From positions 1,674,001 through 1,738,000 of the forward strand of contig NZ_CP094974.1 of assembly GCF_022869805.1 (NCBI RefSeq): DNA of 64,000 bases, read 5' to 3'. A model generated the notes under the pieces. That model was given only the letters and a program-made list of their open reading frames with translations, ran no database searches and was not told where the DNA came from. Position 1 is the first letter of the stretch. Each line of letters begins with the position of its first letter. Below are positions 40,038 through 49,682 of this stretch, piece after piece. A program made the position numbers and the translations under genes. Source of the DNA: Halosolutus halophilus (GTDB lineage: Archaea > Halobacteriota > Halobacteria > Halobacteriales > Natrialbaceae).

Positions 40038-41423
40038 TCAGTAGACGTACTCGTCTTCCGAGAGCTGGACGTACGCGCCGTTGCGGTACTGGAACTTCGT
40101 CTTCTTGTACGCGGCGAGGATTTTCGCGGCGCCGATCCCCGCGGAGTATCGCCTGTTGAGCAGTACGTGCTCGCCGCTGTCGCCCTGCATGTCGGTGACG
40201 ATGTCGAACGCCCGGTCCCAGTCGTCGGGGCCGTAGTCCGCGACGATGTCCGCGAACGCGACGTTGCGGCGGATCTCGTCCCCGATCGCGCGCTTCCAGA
40301 CGTCGTTGTAGGTCGCAAGCGAGTCCGTTGCGGCGAGTCGACCGGCGATCTTGCCCGTCCGGACGGCGACGTGGTAGCCGCCCTCGTGGAACGCCGAGGT
40401 GGTACCCATCGCACCGCCGGCGACGGCGATGTTCGCGTCGACGGGCGAGTCGATCGGCCGCGTCGAGGAGATCGGGTACGTCTCGGTCCCCTTCGACTTG
40501 CCGCGGTCTTCGACGATCGGGATGTCCTCCTCGACGTCGTACTCGTCGCCGTACTCCTGTTCGAGCAGCCGGCTGATGTACTCCGAGCCCGAGGGAATCC
40601 GGTCGTCGGTCGGTTTCAGCAACTTGTAGCCGCCGGGGTTCTCGACGTCCGAGAGTTCCATGCCGATCGGCATCGTCAGGCCCACGCGGGCGACGGTGCC
40701 GTCGTTGGGGAACACCCACGGGTAGGCGGTCTCGCCGGGCATGTACCCCCACCAGAACTTGAGCCGGTCTTCGGGGAACAGTTCGTCCGGAAACTCCCGG
40801 TACTCCTGGTAGGCGATGTGGTTGGCCTCCGGCGGCGAGAGGTGGTCGGAGACGCTCCGTCCGGGGGCCGTGAACTGGTCGAGGGCGTTCAGCGTGACGC
40901 GTCGCTGCGGCCCGTCGGCGAGGACCACGTACTGCGCTTCGATCTGGTCGCCGTTCGAGAGCGTCAGCGTGTGGATCGGCCCCTTCGGGGTCGACGATCG
41001 GAGGTCCGTCTCGAGGGACTTCACGCCGGTCCCGACCCGTAGATCGGCACCGGCGTCTTCGGCCCGCTCGTGGAGCCAGTCGTCCATCCGGGCCCGGTGG
41101 AAGGTGAACCCGAACTTCGGGTAGCTGGCTTCCATCCCCGTCGTCGTCAGTTCGACGGTGCTGTTCGGGCCGATGAACTCCGTCCCCTCGAGTTCCTGGT
41201 GGATAACTTCGTCGGGGATTTCCCGGTAGTCGAAGTCCATGATGTCGATCCAGTAGTCGAGCATGCCGGCGGCGTCGGTCGAGTCCGGGCCGAGTCCGTC
41301 TCGGTCCTCCCGGGGGACGCCCTGTTCGAACAGGACCGTCTCGGCACCGTGTGCCGCGGCCCGTTCGGCTGCAGAGGCCCCCGCTGGACCGCCACCGACG
41401 ATCGCGACGTCAACGCGTTCCAT
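40038..41423 (-). CDS. Geranylgeranyl reductase family FAD enzyme
   Basis: A 461-residue flavoprotein with a Rossmann FAD site (VAIVGGGPAGASAAERAA, residues 6-23). PKFGFTFHRARMDDWLHERA and the conserved AGGAMGTTSAFHEGGYHVAVRTG region match the geranylgeranyl reductase group. Members saturate the isoprenoid chains of archaeal membrane lipids (digeranylgeranylglycerophospholipid reductase). A TATA-like sequence lies at 41445-41458. Confidence 0.88.
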   Translation of the reverse strand: MERVDVAIVGGGPAGASAAERAAAHGAETVLFEQGVPREDRDGLGPDSTDAAGMLDYWIDIMDFDYREIPDEVIHQELEGTEFIGPNSTVELTTTGMEASYPKFGFTFHRARMDDWLHERAEDAGADLRVGTGVKSLETDLRSSTPKGPIHTLTLSNGDQIEAQYVVLADGPQRRVTLNALDQFTAPGRSVSDHLSPPEANHIAYQEYREFPDELFPEDRLKFWWGYMPGETAYPWVFPNDGTVARVGLTMPIGMELSDVENPGGYKLLKPTDDRIPSGSEYISRLLEQEYGDEYDVEEDIPIVEDRGKSKGTETYPISSTRPIDSPVDANIAVAGGAMGTTSAFHEGGYHVAVRTGKIAGRLAATDSLATYNDVWKRAIGDEIRRNVAFADIVADYGPDDWDRAFDIVTDMQGDSGEHVLLNRRYSAGIGAAKILAAYKKTKFQYRNGAYVQLSEDEYVY

Positions 41424-41444
41424 ACGCCGTGGGGACTCAACGAG

Positions 41445-41458
41445 CCATTATTAAATTG
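41445..41458 (-). promoter_or_regulatory. TATA-like element of the GGR gene
   Basis: CAATTTAATAATGG on the minus strand lies 22-35 bases before the ATG at 41423, fitting a leaderless message. Confidence 0.5.
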
Positions 41459-41543
41459 TCCCAACGTTCCGGCCGAGAGCGCGGTGTCGCTGCTCTCCGC
41501 CGCGAGACGAACGCTTTTGATCGTACCGGACGAGGGCACGCAC

Positions 41544-42548
41544 ATGACAGGAGAGAGCGACAGTGTGGCCAGTACGACTGATCCAGGCAGCGCGGACGTC
41601 CTCGTCCTCCGGAAGGGGACTCACGGAACGCCGATCGAACAGTACGCCGATGCGTTGCGTGACCGGCTGCCCGACCTGACCGTCGGACTCGCGCGCACCC
41701 CGGGCGAGGAGCGCGAGGCGATCGAAACCGCGTCGTTCGTCACCGGGATGACACTGGACGAGGATCTGCTCGCGGCCGCCGAGAACCTCGACGTCTTCGC
41801 GTGCGCCTACGCGGGGACGGGGCACCTGCCGCTCGAGGCCCTCGCGGATCGCGGCGTCGCGGTCACCAACGCTTCGGGCGTCCACGGGCCGAACATCGGG
41901 GAACACGTGCTGGGCGCGATCCTCCACTTCACCCGCCGATTCCACGTGGCCGGGAGGCGACAGCGCCGCCGTGAGTGGCGCCACTACCAGGCCCACGAGT
42001 TACAGGGGTCGACCGTCACGATCGTCGGCCTCGGCGCGATCGGGCAGGCCGTCTGTGAGCGTCTCGAACCGTTCGGGGTCGACACGATCGGCGTGCGCTA
42101 CTCGCCCGAGAAGGGCGGCCCGGCGGACGAGGTGATCGGCTTCGACGAGGAGGCGTTCCACGCGGCGCTCGCCCGGACCGACTATCTCGTCCTCGCCTGT
42201 CCGCTCACGGAGACGACCCGCGGGCTGATCGATCGGGCCGCGTTCCAGACGATCGATCCGAACGCCGTCCTCGTCAACATCGCCCGCGGCCCGGTCGTCG
42301 AGACCGAGGCGCTCGTCGACGCTCTCCGTTCGAACTGGATCCGCGGCGCCTCGCTCGACGTGACCGATCCCGAACCGCTGCCGGAAGAGCACCCGCTCTG
42401 GAACTTCGGGAACGTCCAGATCACGCCCCACAACGCCGGTCACACGCCGAAGTACTACGATCGACTGGCCGACATCGTCGCCGGGAACGCCCGGCGGTTC
42501 GCGGCGGAGGGATCGGACGCCGAGTTCGAGAATGAGGTGCTGCCGTAA
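41544..42548 (+). CDS. D-2-hydroxyacid dehydrogenase
   Basis: A 334-residue NAD-dependent dehydrogenase. The dinucleotide motif is VGLGAIGQAVCERL. The catalytic Arg lies in NIARGPVVETEAL, the catalytic Glu in VTDPEPLPEEHPLW, and the His in ITPHNAGHTP. It could reduce 2-keto acids or act on phosphoglycerate-like substrates. The short 334-residue form lacks the ACT domain of SerA, so phosphoglycerate dehydrogenase is less likely. Confidence 0.92.
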   Translation: MTGESDSVASTTDPGSADVLVLRKGTHGTPIEQYADALRDRLPDLTVGLARTPGEEREAIETASFVTGMTLDEDLLAAAENLDVFACAYAGTGHLPLEALADRGVAVTNASGVHGPNIGEHVLGAILHFTRRFHVAGRRQRRREWRHYQAHELQGSTVTIVGLGAIGQAVCERLEPFGVDTIGVRYSPEKGGPADEVIGFDEEAFHAALARTDYLVLACPLTETTRGLIDRAAFQTIDPNAVLVNIARGPVVETEALVDALRSNWIRGASLDVTDPEPLPEEHPLWNFGNVQITPHNAGHTPKYYDRLADIVAGNARRFAAEGSDAEFENEVLP

Positions 42549-42581
42549 CCGCTGTCCCTCGATCCGATCGGTCGCGCCCGC

Positions 42582-43703
42582 TCACCGAGTTCGCTTTGGG
42601 ATGTCCTTGTCCTCGTATCCGGCCGCCCGGAAGAAGCGCCGCTCGATGATCCTGGCGGCGATGTCGATGAGGTCGTCACCCTCTTCCGAGACGTCGGCGA
42701 AGAGCCCCAGCGGGATCTGTGCGGCCGCCATGTCCTCGTGGCCGCCGGCGGAGCCGACGTCGCCGAATACCTCCTCGAGGAGGTTGGCGAGATCGACCCG
42801 CGAGTCCGTCGATCGGGCGCTGGCGTGGATCTCGTTTCCGGTGATGCCGAAGACGAGGACCGTCTGGACGCCCTCGAGGTTCAGGAGGTAGTCGGCCGCC
42901 TGCGGGAGCGTGTCCCGTTCGGTACTCCGGCCGACGGTGGCGACGAGATACGCCGACTGGACGGTCCGGGTCTGGATGGCGTTCGCGATCGCGTCGACGG
43001 TGATCTCCGACAGCGGCGGATCGTTCATCTCCTTGAGGAGGTTGAGGTCGACGAACGGATGCAGATACAGCGCCGCCTCGTACTCCTTTTCCGTGACGTT
43101 CCGGAGGAAGTCGAGGGTCTCGCGCCGAATGGCGAACAGCAGCGCCGTCGCGAGTTCGGCGTCGAGCGGGAGGTCGAGCGCCCGGTGGTACTCGACGATG
43201 ATCGTCGTCGTGCTGCTGTACGTGTCGCGAACGTCGGCGAACTCCGTCGGCGGTTCGTCGCCGGGATGGTGGTCGATCACGATGTCGACCTCGGTCCCCG
43301 GTTCGAGGCTGTTGTTTCGCCCCGGGATCGAACAGTCGACGAGCGCGATCCGGTCGTAATCGTCGACGGCGTCGCTGCAGTACTGGAGGTCGATGTCGAG
43401 CAGGTTCACGAACACCCGGTTCTGAGGATGAGTGACCTCGCCACCGTAGAAAAACTCCACGTCCCAGACGCTGGCGTACTCGGCGACGCGTTTTAGCGCC
43501 AGCGCACTCGCGAGGCAGTCCGGATCCGGATTGTCGTGACAGACGATCGCCAGCGAGTCCGTCCCGTCTAACAGCTCGACCAGCCGGTCGGCGCGCGATC
43601 GTTCGACGGACTCTGGCTCGGTCGTGCCAGTCTCTTCGGGTTCGGGATCGATCGGTTCCGATTGTGATTCTGGTCCAGCGGCCGGATGATTGTCGTTGGA
43701 CAT
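42582..43703 (-). CDS. DHH/DHHA1 family phosphoesterase
   Basis: A 373-residue protein. After an acidic 45-residue start it has the DHH metal motifs CHDNPDPDCLAS, LVDCSIPG and VIDHHPGD, and a DHHA1 motif GSAGGHEDMAAAQIPLG near the end. The group includes nanoRNases and cyclic-di-AMP phosphodiesterases. Which one this is cannot be told. The gene is convergent with the dehydrogenase gene. Confidence 0.9.
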   Translation of the reverse strand: MSNDNHPAAGPESQSEPIDPEPEETGTTEPESVERSRADRLVELLDGTDSLAIVCHDNPDPDCLASALALKRVAEYASVWDVEFFYGGEVTHPQNRVFVNLLDIDLQYCSDAVDDYDRIALVDCSIPGRNNSLEPGTEVDIVIDHHPGDEPPTEFADVRDTYSSTTTIIVEYHRALDLPLDAELATALLFAIRRETLDFLRNVTEKEYEAALYLHPFVDLNLLKEMNDPPLSEITVDAIANAIQTRTVQSAYLVATVGRSTERDTLPQAADYLLNLEGVQTVLVFGITGNEIHASARSTDSRVDLANLLEEVFGDVGSAGGHEDMAAAQIPLGLFADVSEEGDDLIDIAARIIERRFFRAAGYEDKDIPKRTR

Positions 43704-43956
43704 GGGAGATCAGTCCGCGTACGACCCGGGGCGTGTCGGTACAGTCAGTCGACGCCACATCGGCGTGGCCCCGAGTCGAAACGAAGAGCCAGTGCCAGCC
43801 TCTGTCACCGTCTGGCACGGTCCGAACGGAAATAAGTCCGCTGCTTGAATAGGGACGCCACGATCGTCAGTCATCTGTAAAGAGAGGGCCAGTACATCCT
43901 GTTGTGGTGGAGAGACGGCCTCACGATCCCGAGAACTCGGTCTTCGATCTCGCGAT

Positions 43957-44397
43957 CTACGGGGCCGGAACCCCGGGAACGCTTCCCGGCTGGTGGTTGC
44001 CGTCGGTGCGCTCCTCGTCGATCGAATCCAGTCGGGTGAGGAGGTCCGCTCCCGGTTCCCGAAGGGCGACGGTGTTCGCGTCGGGATCGAAGTCGACGAC
44101 CTCGGCGTCCGCTAGCTTCGGCACGTGAACGTGCCGGAGCGAGATGTGAACGCGGCGTCGGGTCCCCAGGAGCGCGTCGCCCCAGTCGGCGATCGGACCG
44201 CGATCCTGCGATCTCTCGTCGAGGGCCACCCGATCCGCGAGGTCGTTCAGCGAAACCGGCTGTCCGGACTCGTCGAGCGCGCGGAGGACGGCCCGGCGGT
44301 AGCGATCCGCGAGCAGGTCCGACGTCGCGGCCGTTTCGTCGGACGACTGCATAGAAGGCGTCGACAGGGATTCGGGATCGGAGACGAGTGGAAGCAT
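43957..44397 (-). CDS. DUF7344-type winged-helix protein, second member
   Basis: A 146-residue protein with LLADRYRRAVLRALDESGQPVSLNDLADRVA, RRRVHISLRHVHVPKLADAEVVDFD and an acidic end, the winged-helix shape of DUF7344-type proteins. The related gene at 33940-34344 carries the same helix-turn-helix layout. An internal ATG at 44352 would remove 15 residues. Its role is unknown and probably regulatory. Confidence 0.78.
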   Translation of the reverse strand: MLPLVSDPESLSTPSMQSSDETAATSDLLADRYRRAVLRALDESGQPVSLNDLADRVALDERSQDRGPIADWGDALLGTRRRVHISLRHVHVPKLADAEVVDFDPDANTVALREPGADLLTRLDSIDEERTDGNHQPGSVPGVPAP

Positions 44398-44460
44398 TAC
44401 CTGCCGTTGGGATGGACGGTACTTGGGCCCGCCGCCAAATCGTACAGGGTCCGTATCGAT

Positions 44461-45495
44461 CTAGAGGTAGCCGTTCTCCAGCAGCAGTTCGCCGTTCAGC
44501 ACGCTCGCACCCGCAGCGCCGCGGATCGTGTTGTGGGCGAGACAGTTGTACTGGAGGCCGAACGAGGATTCGCGGAGGCCGCCGGCGGCGATCGCCATGC
44601 CGTCGCCGAGCGTGCGGTCCATCCGCGGCTGGGGCCGATCGGGCTCCTCGAAGACGTGGATGAGCGGATCGGGCGAGGAGGGGAGGTCGAGCGACGGGTA
44701 CTCCCGCATCGCCGCGGCGGCCGCGTCGGCCGTGAGGTCGTCTGCCGTCTCGACCCAGACGTTCTCGAGGTGGCCGTCGATCGTCGGGATGCGGTTACAG
44801 GAGGCGGCGACCTCGACGCTATTGTGCGCGAGGGAGGCACCGTCGAACTCGCCGAGCAGTTTGCGGGACTCGGTCTCGAGTTTGTCCTCCTCGCTGCCGA
44901 TGTAGGGGATGGCGTTGTCGATGATCTCCATCGAGGTGACGCCGTCGTAGCCGGCACCGGAGACGGCCTGCAGGGTCGCGACGTGGACCTTTTCGAGGCC
45001 GTACTCCGCGAGGGCCGCGAGCGTGGGGACGAAGGTAATCGTCGAGCAGTTGGGATTCTTGATCATCGCACCGTCCCAGCCACGCTCGTCGCGCTGGACC
45101 TCGAGCAGATCGATGTGCTCGGCGTTGACCTCCGGAATGACCAGGGGGACGTCGTCGTCCATGCGCGCGTTCGAGGAGTTCGACGACATGACGTAGCCGG
45201 CTTCACAGAACGCCGGCTCGACGTCCGCGCCGACGCTCGAGGGGAGCGACGAGAACAGCAGGTCGACGTCGTCGGGGACTTCGTCGGGATCGGTCGCGGA
45301 GACGGTCGTGTCGGCGACGTCGTCGGGGATGGGGCTGTCGACGCGCCACTTGGCCGCCTGTCGATACGTCTTGCCGGCACTCGACTCGCTCGCGGTCAGT
45401 GCGGCGATCTCGAACTCCGGGTGGGGATCGAGAAGCTGAATCAGTCGCTGTCCGACGGCACCGGTTGCGCCGAGTACGCCTACTCGTACTGCCAT
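44461..45495 (-). CDS. asd: Aspartate-semialdehyde dehydrogenase
   Basis: A 344-residue enzyme that reduces aspartyl phosphate to aspartate semialdehyde for lysine, threonine and methionine synthesis. It has the dinucleotide motif VGVLGATGAVGQRL, the catalytic cysteine in KNPNCSTITFVPTLAAL, and VATLQAVSGAGYDGV, all typical of the archaeal type. The ATG at 45495 fits the family. A TATA-like GGTTTTGCG lies near 45512-45520. Confidence 0.95.
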   Translation of the reverse strand: MAVRVGVLGATGAVGQRLIQLLDPHPEFEIAALTASESSAGKTYRQAAKWRVDSPIPDDVADTTVSATDPDEVPDDVDLLFSSLPSSVGADVEPAFCEAGYVMSSNSSNARMDDDVPLVIPEVNAEHIDLLEVQRDERGWDGAMIKNPNCSTITFVPTLAALAEYGLEKVHVATLQAVSGAGYDGVTSMEIIDNAIPYIGSEEDKLETESRKLLGEFDGASLAHNSVEVAASCNRIPTIDGHLENVWVETADDLTADAAAAAMREYPSLDLPSSPDPLIHVFEEPDRPQPRMDRTLGDGMAIAAGGLRESSFGLQYNCLAHNTIRGAAGASVLNGELLLENGYL

Positions 45496-45646
45496 TTTCG
45501 GTCCCTCGGAGGCGTGTCCGCAAAACCGTTTGGGTTTCCGTCTCGTACCCCCGTTCACGGTGGTCCTCGCTGTACGATCGGAAGGTCGCGCCGGCCGTAT
45601 CGTCGCATAGAAGCTATTAAGAAACCGGAGCGGCACGTATCGATCG

Positions 45647-45766
45647 ATGCATCACCAGCAGGACCGACTCGCCGACGTCGGGCTGGCCCGATCCGAGTCG
45701 GCCAGGCGAGACGCGACACGTACCGTCGAGCAACCGACCACCGATAGCGCGGGGTGGTCCCGATGA
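45647..45766 (+). CDS. Possible 39-residue leader peptide or small protein
   Basis: A frame of 39 codons (starts MHHQQDRLADVGLARSE) whose ATG lies 33 bases after a TATA-like GCTATTAAGAAA (45613-45624). Its TGA overlaps the ATG of the next gene in the ATGA manner. The position suits a leaderless small gene coupled to the membrane protein. Its composition is not strongly acidic, so the call is tentative. Confidence 0.35.
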   Translation: MHHQQDRLADVGLARSESARRDATRTVEQPTTDSAGWSR

Positions 45767-46026
45767 CGGATACGGGATCGGCCGCGGACTCGAGCGACCT
45801 CAATTTGTTCGCGACGCCGTTCAACATCGCGGCGACGGCCCTCTCTGCCGTGACGCTCCTGCTCGCGCTCGCCTTCTTCTGGAGCGGGTATCAGGAGATG
45901 AGCCTCCTGTTCGTCGGCCCGCAGCTGACGATTCTGACCGGGCTCGTCGGGGCGACGATCTGTGCCGGCATCGCCGTCGTCGCGTGGGTCGCTGCGGTCT
46001 ACATGGAGCCCGGATTCGACGAGTAA
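45763..46026 (+). CDS. Small two-helix membrane protein
   Basis: An 87-residue protein with two hydrophobic segments, FNIAATALSAVTLLLALAFFW and ILTGLVGATICAGIAVVAWVAAV, and an acidic tail (MEPGFDE). The ATG at 45763 is coupled to the stop of a short upstream frame. An alternative GTG lies at 45754. No family is known to me. Confidence 0.65.
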   Translation: MTDTGSAADSSDLNLFATPFNIAATALSAVTLLLALAFFWSGYQEMSLLFVGPQLTILTGLVGATICAGIAVVAWVAAVYMEPGFDE

Positions 46027-46221
46027 CGCGTTCGACCCCTGCCTCTACTGTTCGCGCTCGCAGCCACAGATCGTCGATGCACCCCCGTCTCCCCGTCGTC
46101 GACAGCCCTCTCGCTCACCGAAAACCGATCCAGTCGCCGATGGGTGACCGGTCCCGTCTGCCCGATCGCCATCACGGATGCTGCTGCTGACGAGTGCGGT
46201 TCCGGAGACGAAAATTTCGAC

Positions 46222-46413
46222 TTACGCAGTCACTTCGGCGCCTTTCTTTCGCGTGACGTAGCCCGCAATCCGGTTTCGAACGCCCTTGGACTCGACGTTG
46301 GTCAGCTTCTCGACGCTGTCTTTGTTCTGTTCGAAGTCGGTCGTGAACGCGTCCGGGTACCGCTCCAGGAGGAGGTTCCCGGTCTTCTTGACGTATGCCG
46401 GTTTGATGGCCAT
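46222..46413 (-). CDS. rps17e: 30S ribosomal protein S17e
   Basis: A 63-residue protein with the full archaeal S17e sequence: [20 protein letters not shown] at the start and [16 protein letters not shown] at the end. It binds the small subunit of archaeal and eukaryotic ribosomes. The ATG has a TATA-like element 22-32 bases upstream, and an AATTTTCG run follows the stop. Confidence 0.97.
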   Translation of the reverse strand: MAIKPAYVKKTGNLLLERYPDAFTTDFEQNKDSVEKLTNVESKGVRNRIAGYVTRKKGAEVTA

Positions 46414-46434
46414 ACTGGAAGATCCGTCTAGAGA

Positions 46435-46445
46435 CTCTTATAACG
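46435..46445 (-). promoter_or_regulatory. TATA-like element of rps17e
   Basis: CGTTATAAGAG on the minus strand lies 22-32 bases before the rps17e start. It fits a leaderless message, and no other AT-rich block is nearby. Confidence 0.55.
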
Positions 46446-46556
46446 CACCATTTCCACTGATGGCCCGCAGCGGGGGTACGTCCAGTCGTCGATCCACGAG
46501 ACGGGATCGACGTGCGCGAAGCCCGACGAACCGTGCTCGGGGACGGCGATCGACGA

Positions 46557-47786
46557 TCAGTCGTCCGTCTGGATCACCCCGAGCACGGCCGCGATCTGTC
46601 TCGCGAAGCCCGCCTCGACGACGACCGTCACGAGGATGACGAGAAAGACCGTACCGAGTAAGAGATCCGCTCCCGCCGGATCCGAAGGGGGAGTACTCGA
46701 CCGGAGGCGGATGGCGAACAGGGTCGCGACCGACGCGGGAACGATCCCCCGGGGACCGACGAAGCTGATGAACAGCCGTTCGCGAATCGAGAACCCGCCG
46801 CCGGCCGTCGAGACGAAGACGACCAGCGGACGGAGCAGGAGCGTCAACACCGCGACGACCGCGAGTCCGGCGACGCCGAGCGCGAGCAGTTTCGAGAACT
46901 CGACCAACGCCGCGAGCACGATGAACACGAACGAGAGGACGAGCAGCGTCACGTCCTGCTTGAATCGCAGGATGCTCTCCCGGTGGGGCAGGTCGAGGTT
47001 TCCGAGGGTAAACCCCGCGGTGGCTGCGGCCGCGATACCGGCTTCGGAGAACACCGAGTCCGCGATCGCGAACGCGATGACGGCGGCGGCCAGCGTGAGT
47101 AACCGGGCCGTCTGCGGCGCCGCCTGGGCCGGGAGTTCGACCTGCGTGATGAGATACCAGACGACGCCCGCGATCACGAGGCCGGTGAGGATCCCCATCC
47201 CGAGGCGCTGTGCGAACAGGAAGACGTACCCCCTCGGCGCGAGTTCCTGGGCCGTCATCGCTTTGAAGAGGACGATCGCGAGGATCGCGGCGGTGACGTC
47301 GTTGACGATCCCTTCCGTTTCGAGGGTCGTTGCGACTGCCTCGCGGACGGATACCACCGCGAGAATCGGCGTGATGACCGTCGGCCCGGTCGCGACCAAT
47401 AGCGCGGCGACGAGAAACGCGATATCCCAGCTCGCGCCGAGCAGGAGTCGAACGGTCAGGGCGGTCCCGAAGAACGCCATCGCTGCGCCGATCGTTATCA
47501 ACCACTCGATCGCCCGCGGCGCGTCTCGGACGGTCTCGTACTCGAGTCGAAACGCCCCCTCGAAGACGATGATGGCGACGCTCACCCCGACGATAGTCGA
47601 GAGCGCCTCCCCGGAGGTGTCGATCGAGACAATGGCGAGCCCCTCGGGGCCGATGGCGACGCCCGCGACGATGAGAAACAGCACGCTGGGAACGCGATAC
47701 TTCGCGGCGAGAAACTGGGCTGTGACGCCGAGTCCGACGATGGCCGCGACGAGCGCGACGAGGTCGAGGTCGACGTGGATGGACAC
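46557..47786 (-). CDS. Cation:proton antiporter (CPA1/NhaP type)
   Basis: A membrane protein of about 409 residues with twelve or so hydrophobic segments. The ion-binding regions are visible as LVATGPTVITPILAVVSV and TLETEGIVNDVTAAILAIVL, the forms taken by the TDP and ND motifs of CPA antiporters. It probably exchanges Na+ or K+ for protons. I use the GTG at 47786. The frame is open to 47945, but the added residues are Trp- and Arg-rich and not family-like. Confidence 0.85.
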   Translation of the reverse strand: MSIHVDLDLVALVAAIVGLGVTAQFLAAKYRVPSVLFLIVAGVAIGPEGLAIVSIDTSGEALSTIVGVSVAIIVFEGAFRLEYETVRDAPRAIEWLITIGAAMAFFGTALTVRLLLGASWDIAFLVAALLVATGPTVITPILAVVSVREAVATTLETEGIVNDVTAAILAIVLFKAMTAQELAPRGYVFLFAQRLGMGILTGLVIAGVVWYLITQVELPAQAAPQTARLLTLAAAVIAFAIADSVFSEAGIAAAATAGFTLGNLDLPHRESILRFKQDVTLLVLSFVFIVLAALVEFSKLLALGVAGLAVVAVLTLLLRPLVVFVSTAGGGFSIRERLFISFVGPRGIVPASVATLFAIRLRSSTPPSDPAGADLLLGTVFLVILVTVVVEAGFARQIAAVLGVIQTDD

Positions 47787-48033
47787 CAGTTCACCCACCT
47801 CCTGGATCGCGGCTCTCGGCGTGATACGTTTCGGAAGAATTGGCGAGCCACCGGCGCTGGCCGGGCGTCTCGACCGACATGGGGCCGTATACCACTTCCA
47901 CTGACAAAACCCTCTTCCCGCGTCGGGCCCGCCCCCGTCGCCCACTTACGCTCGAGTGGAGGTCCCGTCGGTTCCCGCACGGGCTACTCCCGTCTCGGGG
48001 CGATCCTCGACCGCGAGACCGGCGCGGCGCAGT

Positions 48034-48666
48034 TCACCACGACGAGTGTTCGCGAACGCGCTCGAGCGCCTCGCGCTCCCGCGGGCCGCCAGCCCGGTCG
48101 ACGATCGACGCGCAGCGGTCGAGTCGATTCCGCAGTCGATCCTCGTCGTACCCCGTGACCCCGAGTCGAGACGCGGCGACGGTGGCCTCGACGACCGCAC
48201 AGACGCCCCGGTCGATCGTCGGCACCGTCTCGGTCTCGATCGCGGCGTCGACGGGGTCGAGCGCCCACTCCTCCCACTCCGTCTCGCCCTCGGTCCCGGC
48301 GTCCACTTGCTCGACCCGAACCCGGACCCACGCGCCCGCGGACGCGAGGATTGGGTCCTCGAGTTCGTAGATCGACAGCGCGGCGTCGGCGAAGTCGACG
48401 GGGTCGCGCGTGAACTGCACGTAGGCCTCACCTTGCCGGTGGAAGTTCCGGCGCGTCCGGGTGTTGCCCCACGTCCGTGCGGTTACGGGATCGCCGGCGA
48501 ACAGCCCCAGCGCGGCGGCGTTCCACAGTCCGTTCGGACCGAGCGTCGTCACGACCGTCTCGGTGACGCCGGTGAGCGCGACGGGCCACGCGACCCGATC
48601 GGCCCCGCCGTCGCGGTCGCCGTCGTCGACACCGGTCCGATCGCCAGCCCCAGCGTCGTCGCTCAT
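48034..48666 (-). CDS. DUF447 family flavin-binding-like protein
   Basis: A 210-residue protein. After an acidic start, VTETVVTTLGPNGLWNAAALGLF and RTWGNTRTRRNFHRQGEAYVQFTRD match the DUF447 family, which has an FMN-binding split-barrel fold in known structures. The role is unknown. It overlaps the CitG-like gene by 4 bases (ATGA) and is probably translated with it. Confidence 0.88.
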   Translation of the reverse strand: MSDDAGAGDRTGVDDGDRDGGADRVAWPVALTGVTETVVTTLGPNGLWNAAALGLFAGDPVTARTWGNTRTRRNFHRQGEAYVQFTRDPVDFADAALSIYELEDPILASAGAWVRVRVEQVDAGTEGETEWEEWALDPVDAAIETETVPTIDRGVCAVVEATVAASRLGVTGYDEDRLRNRLDRCASIVDRAGGPREREALERVREHSSW

Positions 48667-49511
48667 ATCTCGATTGCTTCGTGCTCGAGGGCGATGAAAA
48701 GCCCGGCCGCGGTCAGATCTGCGGTCGTCCCCGGGTTGACGCCCCGGTCGACGAGTTCGTCGGCGAAGGATTCGACGGCCTCGCGATCCGTCTCGAGGGC
48801 GTTTCGCTCGACGAGATCGGCGGCCCGGTCCGTCACCTTGGCTGCGACCGCCTCGCCGTGGCGCTTGACGACGAGCGTGTCGGGTCGCTCGGCGAGCAGC
48901 GAGAGGAAGACCGACGCGGCCCGATCGGGGGGTGCCCCCTCCGCCTCGGCGAGGCGCTCGGCGGCGGTGAACGAGCGATCGAAGCCGCGGACCCACTCGC
49001 GAGCGACGTCGTCGCCGGGGACGCTGTACTCCATCACGTCGAGCAGCGTCAGGCCGCGGTCCTCGAGTGCGGGAACGGCGTCCGCGCCGCGGCGAACGTC
49101 GAGCGGTTCCACCTCCTCGGGCGGCTCGTCGACGAAGACGTCGACGTGCTCGAACGCGCGGTAGAACGCAGCGGCGTCGGCGACGGTCGTCCCCTCGACG
49201 ACCGATTCGACGACGGGCTGAGAGAGGTCCTCGCGAGCGGCCCGGACCAGCGGCACGAGCAGGAGCAGCGCGCCGAACTGGGTGTTCTCGCCCTGTGCGG
49301 CCATTCCCTCGATCGCGCGCTCGAAGGCTGGTCCGACCGCCGCGCCGTTCGCGGCGAGGTCGAGGCCCTCGCGAGCACCGACTGCACCGGCCAGAAAGTG
49401 GTCGAACCGGAGATCGTCGAGGTCCCGGTGCCGATCGACGTTGCCGGGTTTCGGCGTGCCCGCGACCTCGAGCAAGAGTGCGAGTTCCGCGTTGCGGGCG
49501 GGGTCGTCCAT
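48663..49511 (-). CDS. CitG/MdcB-like triphosphoribosyl-dephospho-CoA synthase family protein
   Basis: A 282-residue protein of the CitG family. LLLEVAGTPKPGNVDRHRDLDDLRFDHFLAGAVG is the family N terminus, with a later Asp- and Asn-rich segment (AAQGENTQFGALLLLVPLV) that binds the nucleotide. No citrate or malonate lyase genes lie here, so in archaea it likely has another cofactor role. It precedes the DUF447 gene with a 4-base overlap. Confidence 0.87.
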   Translation of the reverse strand: MDDPARNAELALLLEVAGTPKPGNVDRHRDLDDLRFDHFLAGAVGAREGLDLAANGAAVGPAFERAIEGMAAQGENTQFGALLLLVPLVRAAREDLSQPVVESVVEGTTVADAAAFYRAFEHVDVFVDEPPEEVEPLDVRRGADAVPALEDRGLTLLDVMEYSVPGDDVAREWVRGFDRSFTAAERLAEAEGAPPDRAASVFLSLLAERPDTLVVKRHGEAVAAKVTDRAADLVERNALETDREAVESFADELVDRGVNPGTTADLTAAGLFIALEHEAIEI

Positions 49512-49682
49512 GCACTCTCGTGTGCGCTCGTGAAACTTAGCAGTATTCGTGTCGTTCGACGTCCGACGCCGGAACCGGGAGTTGTCACCGTTCTGGGACC
49601 GGATTTCGGCCGGGACCCTCCTTCGAGGGAGTCCGTGGCTCAACACGCACCTCAAGTACCGTGGTGGTGTAAAAGGCGTACT

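Noticed and set aside
43792-43818. Inverted repeat GTGCCAG/CTGGCAC between the DHH and DUF7344 genes
   Set aside because: Only 7 bp with a 13-base loop and no T run or matching operator pattern. This is too weak to call.
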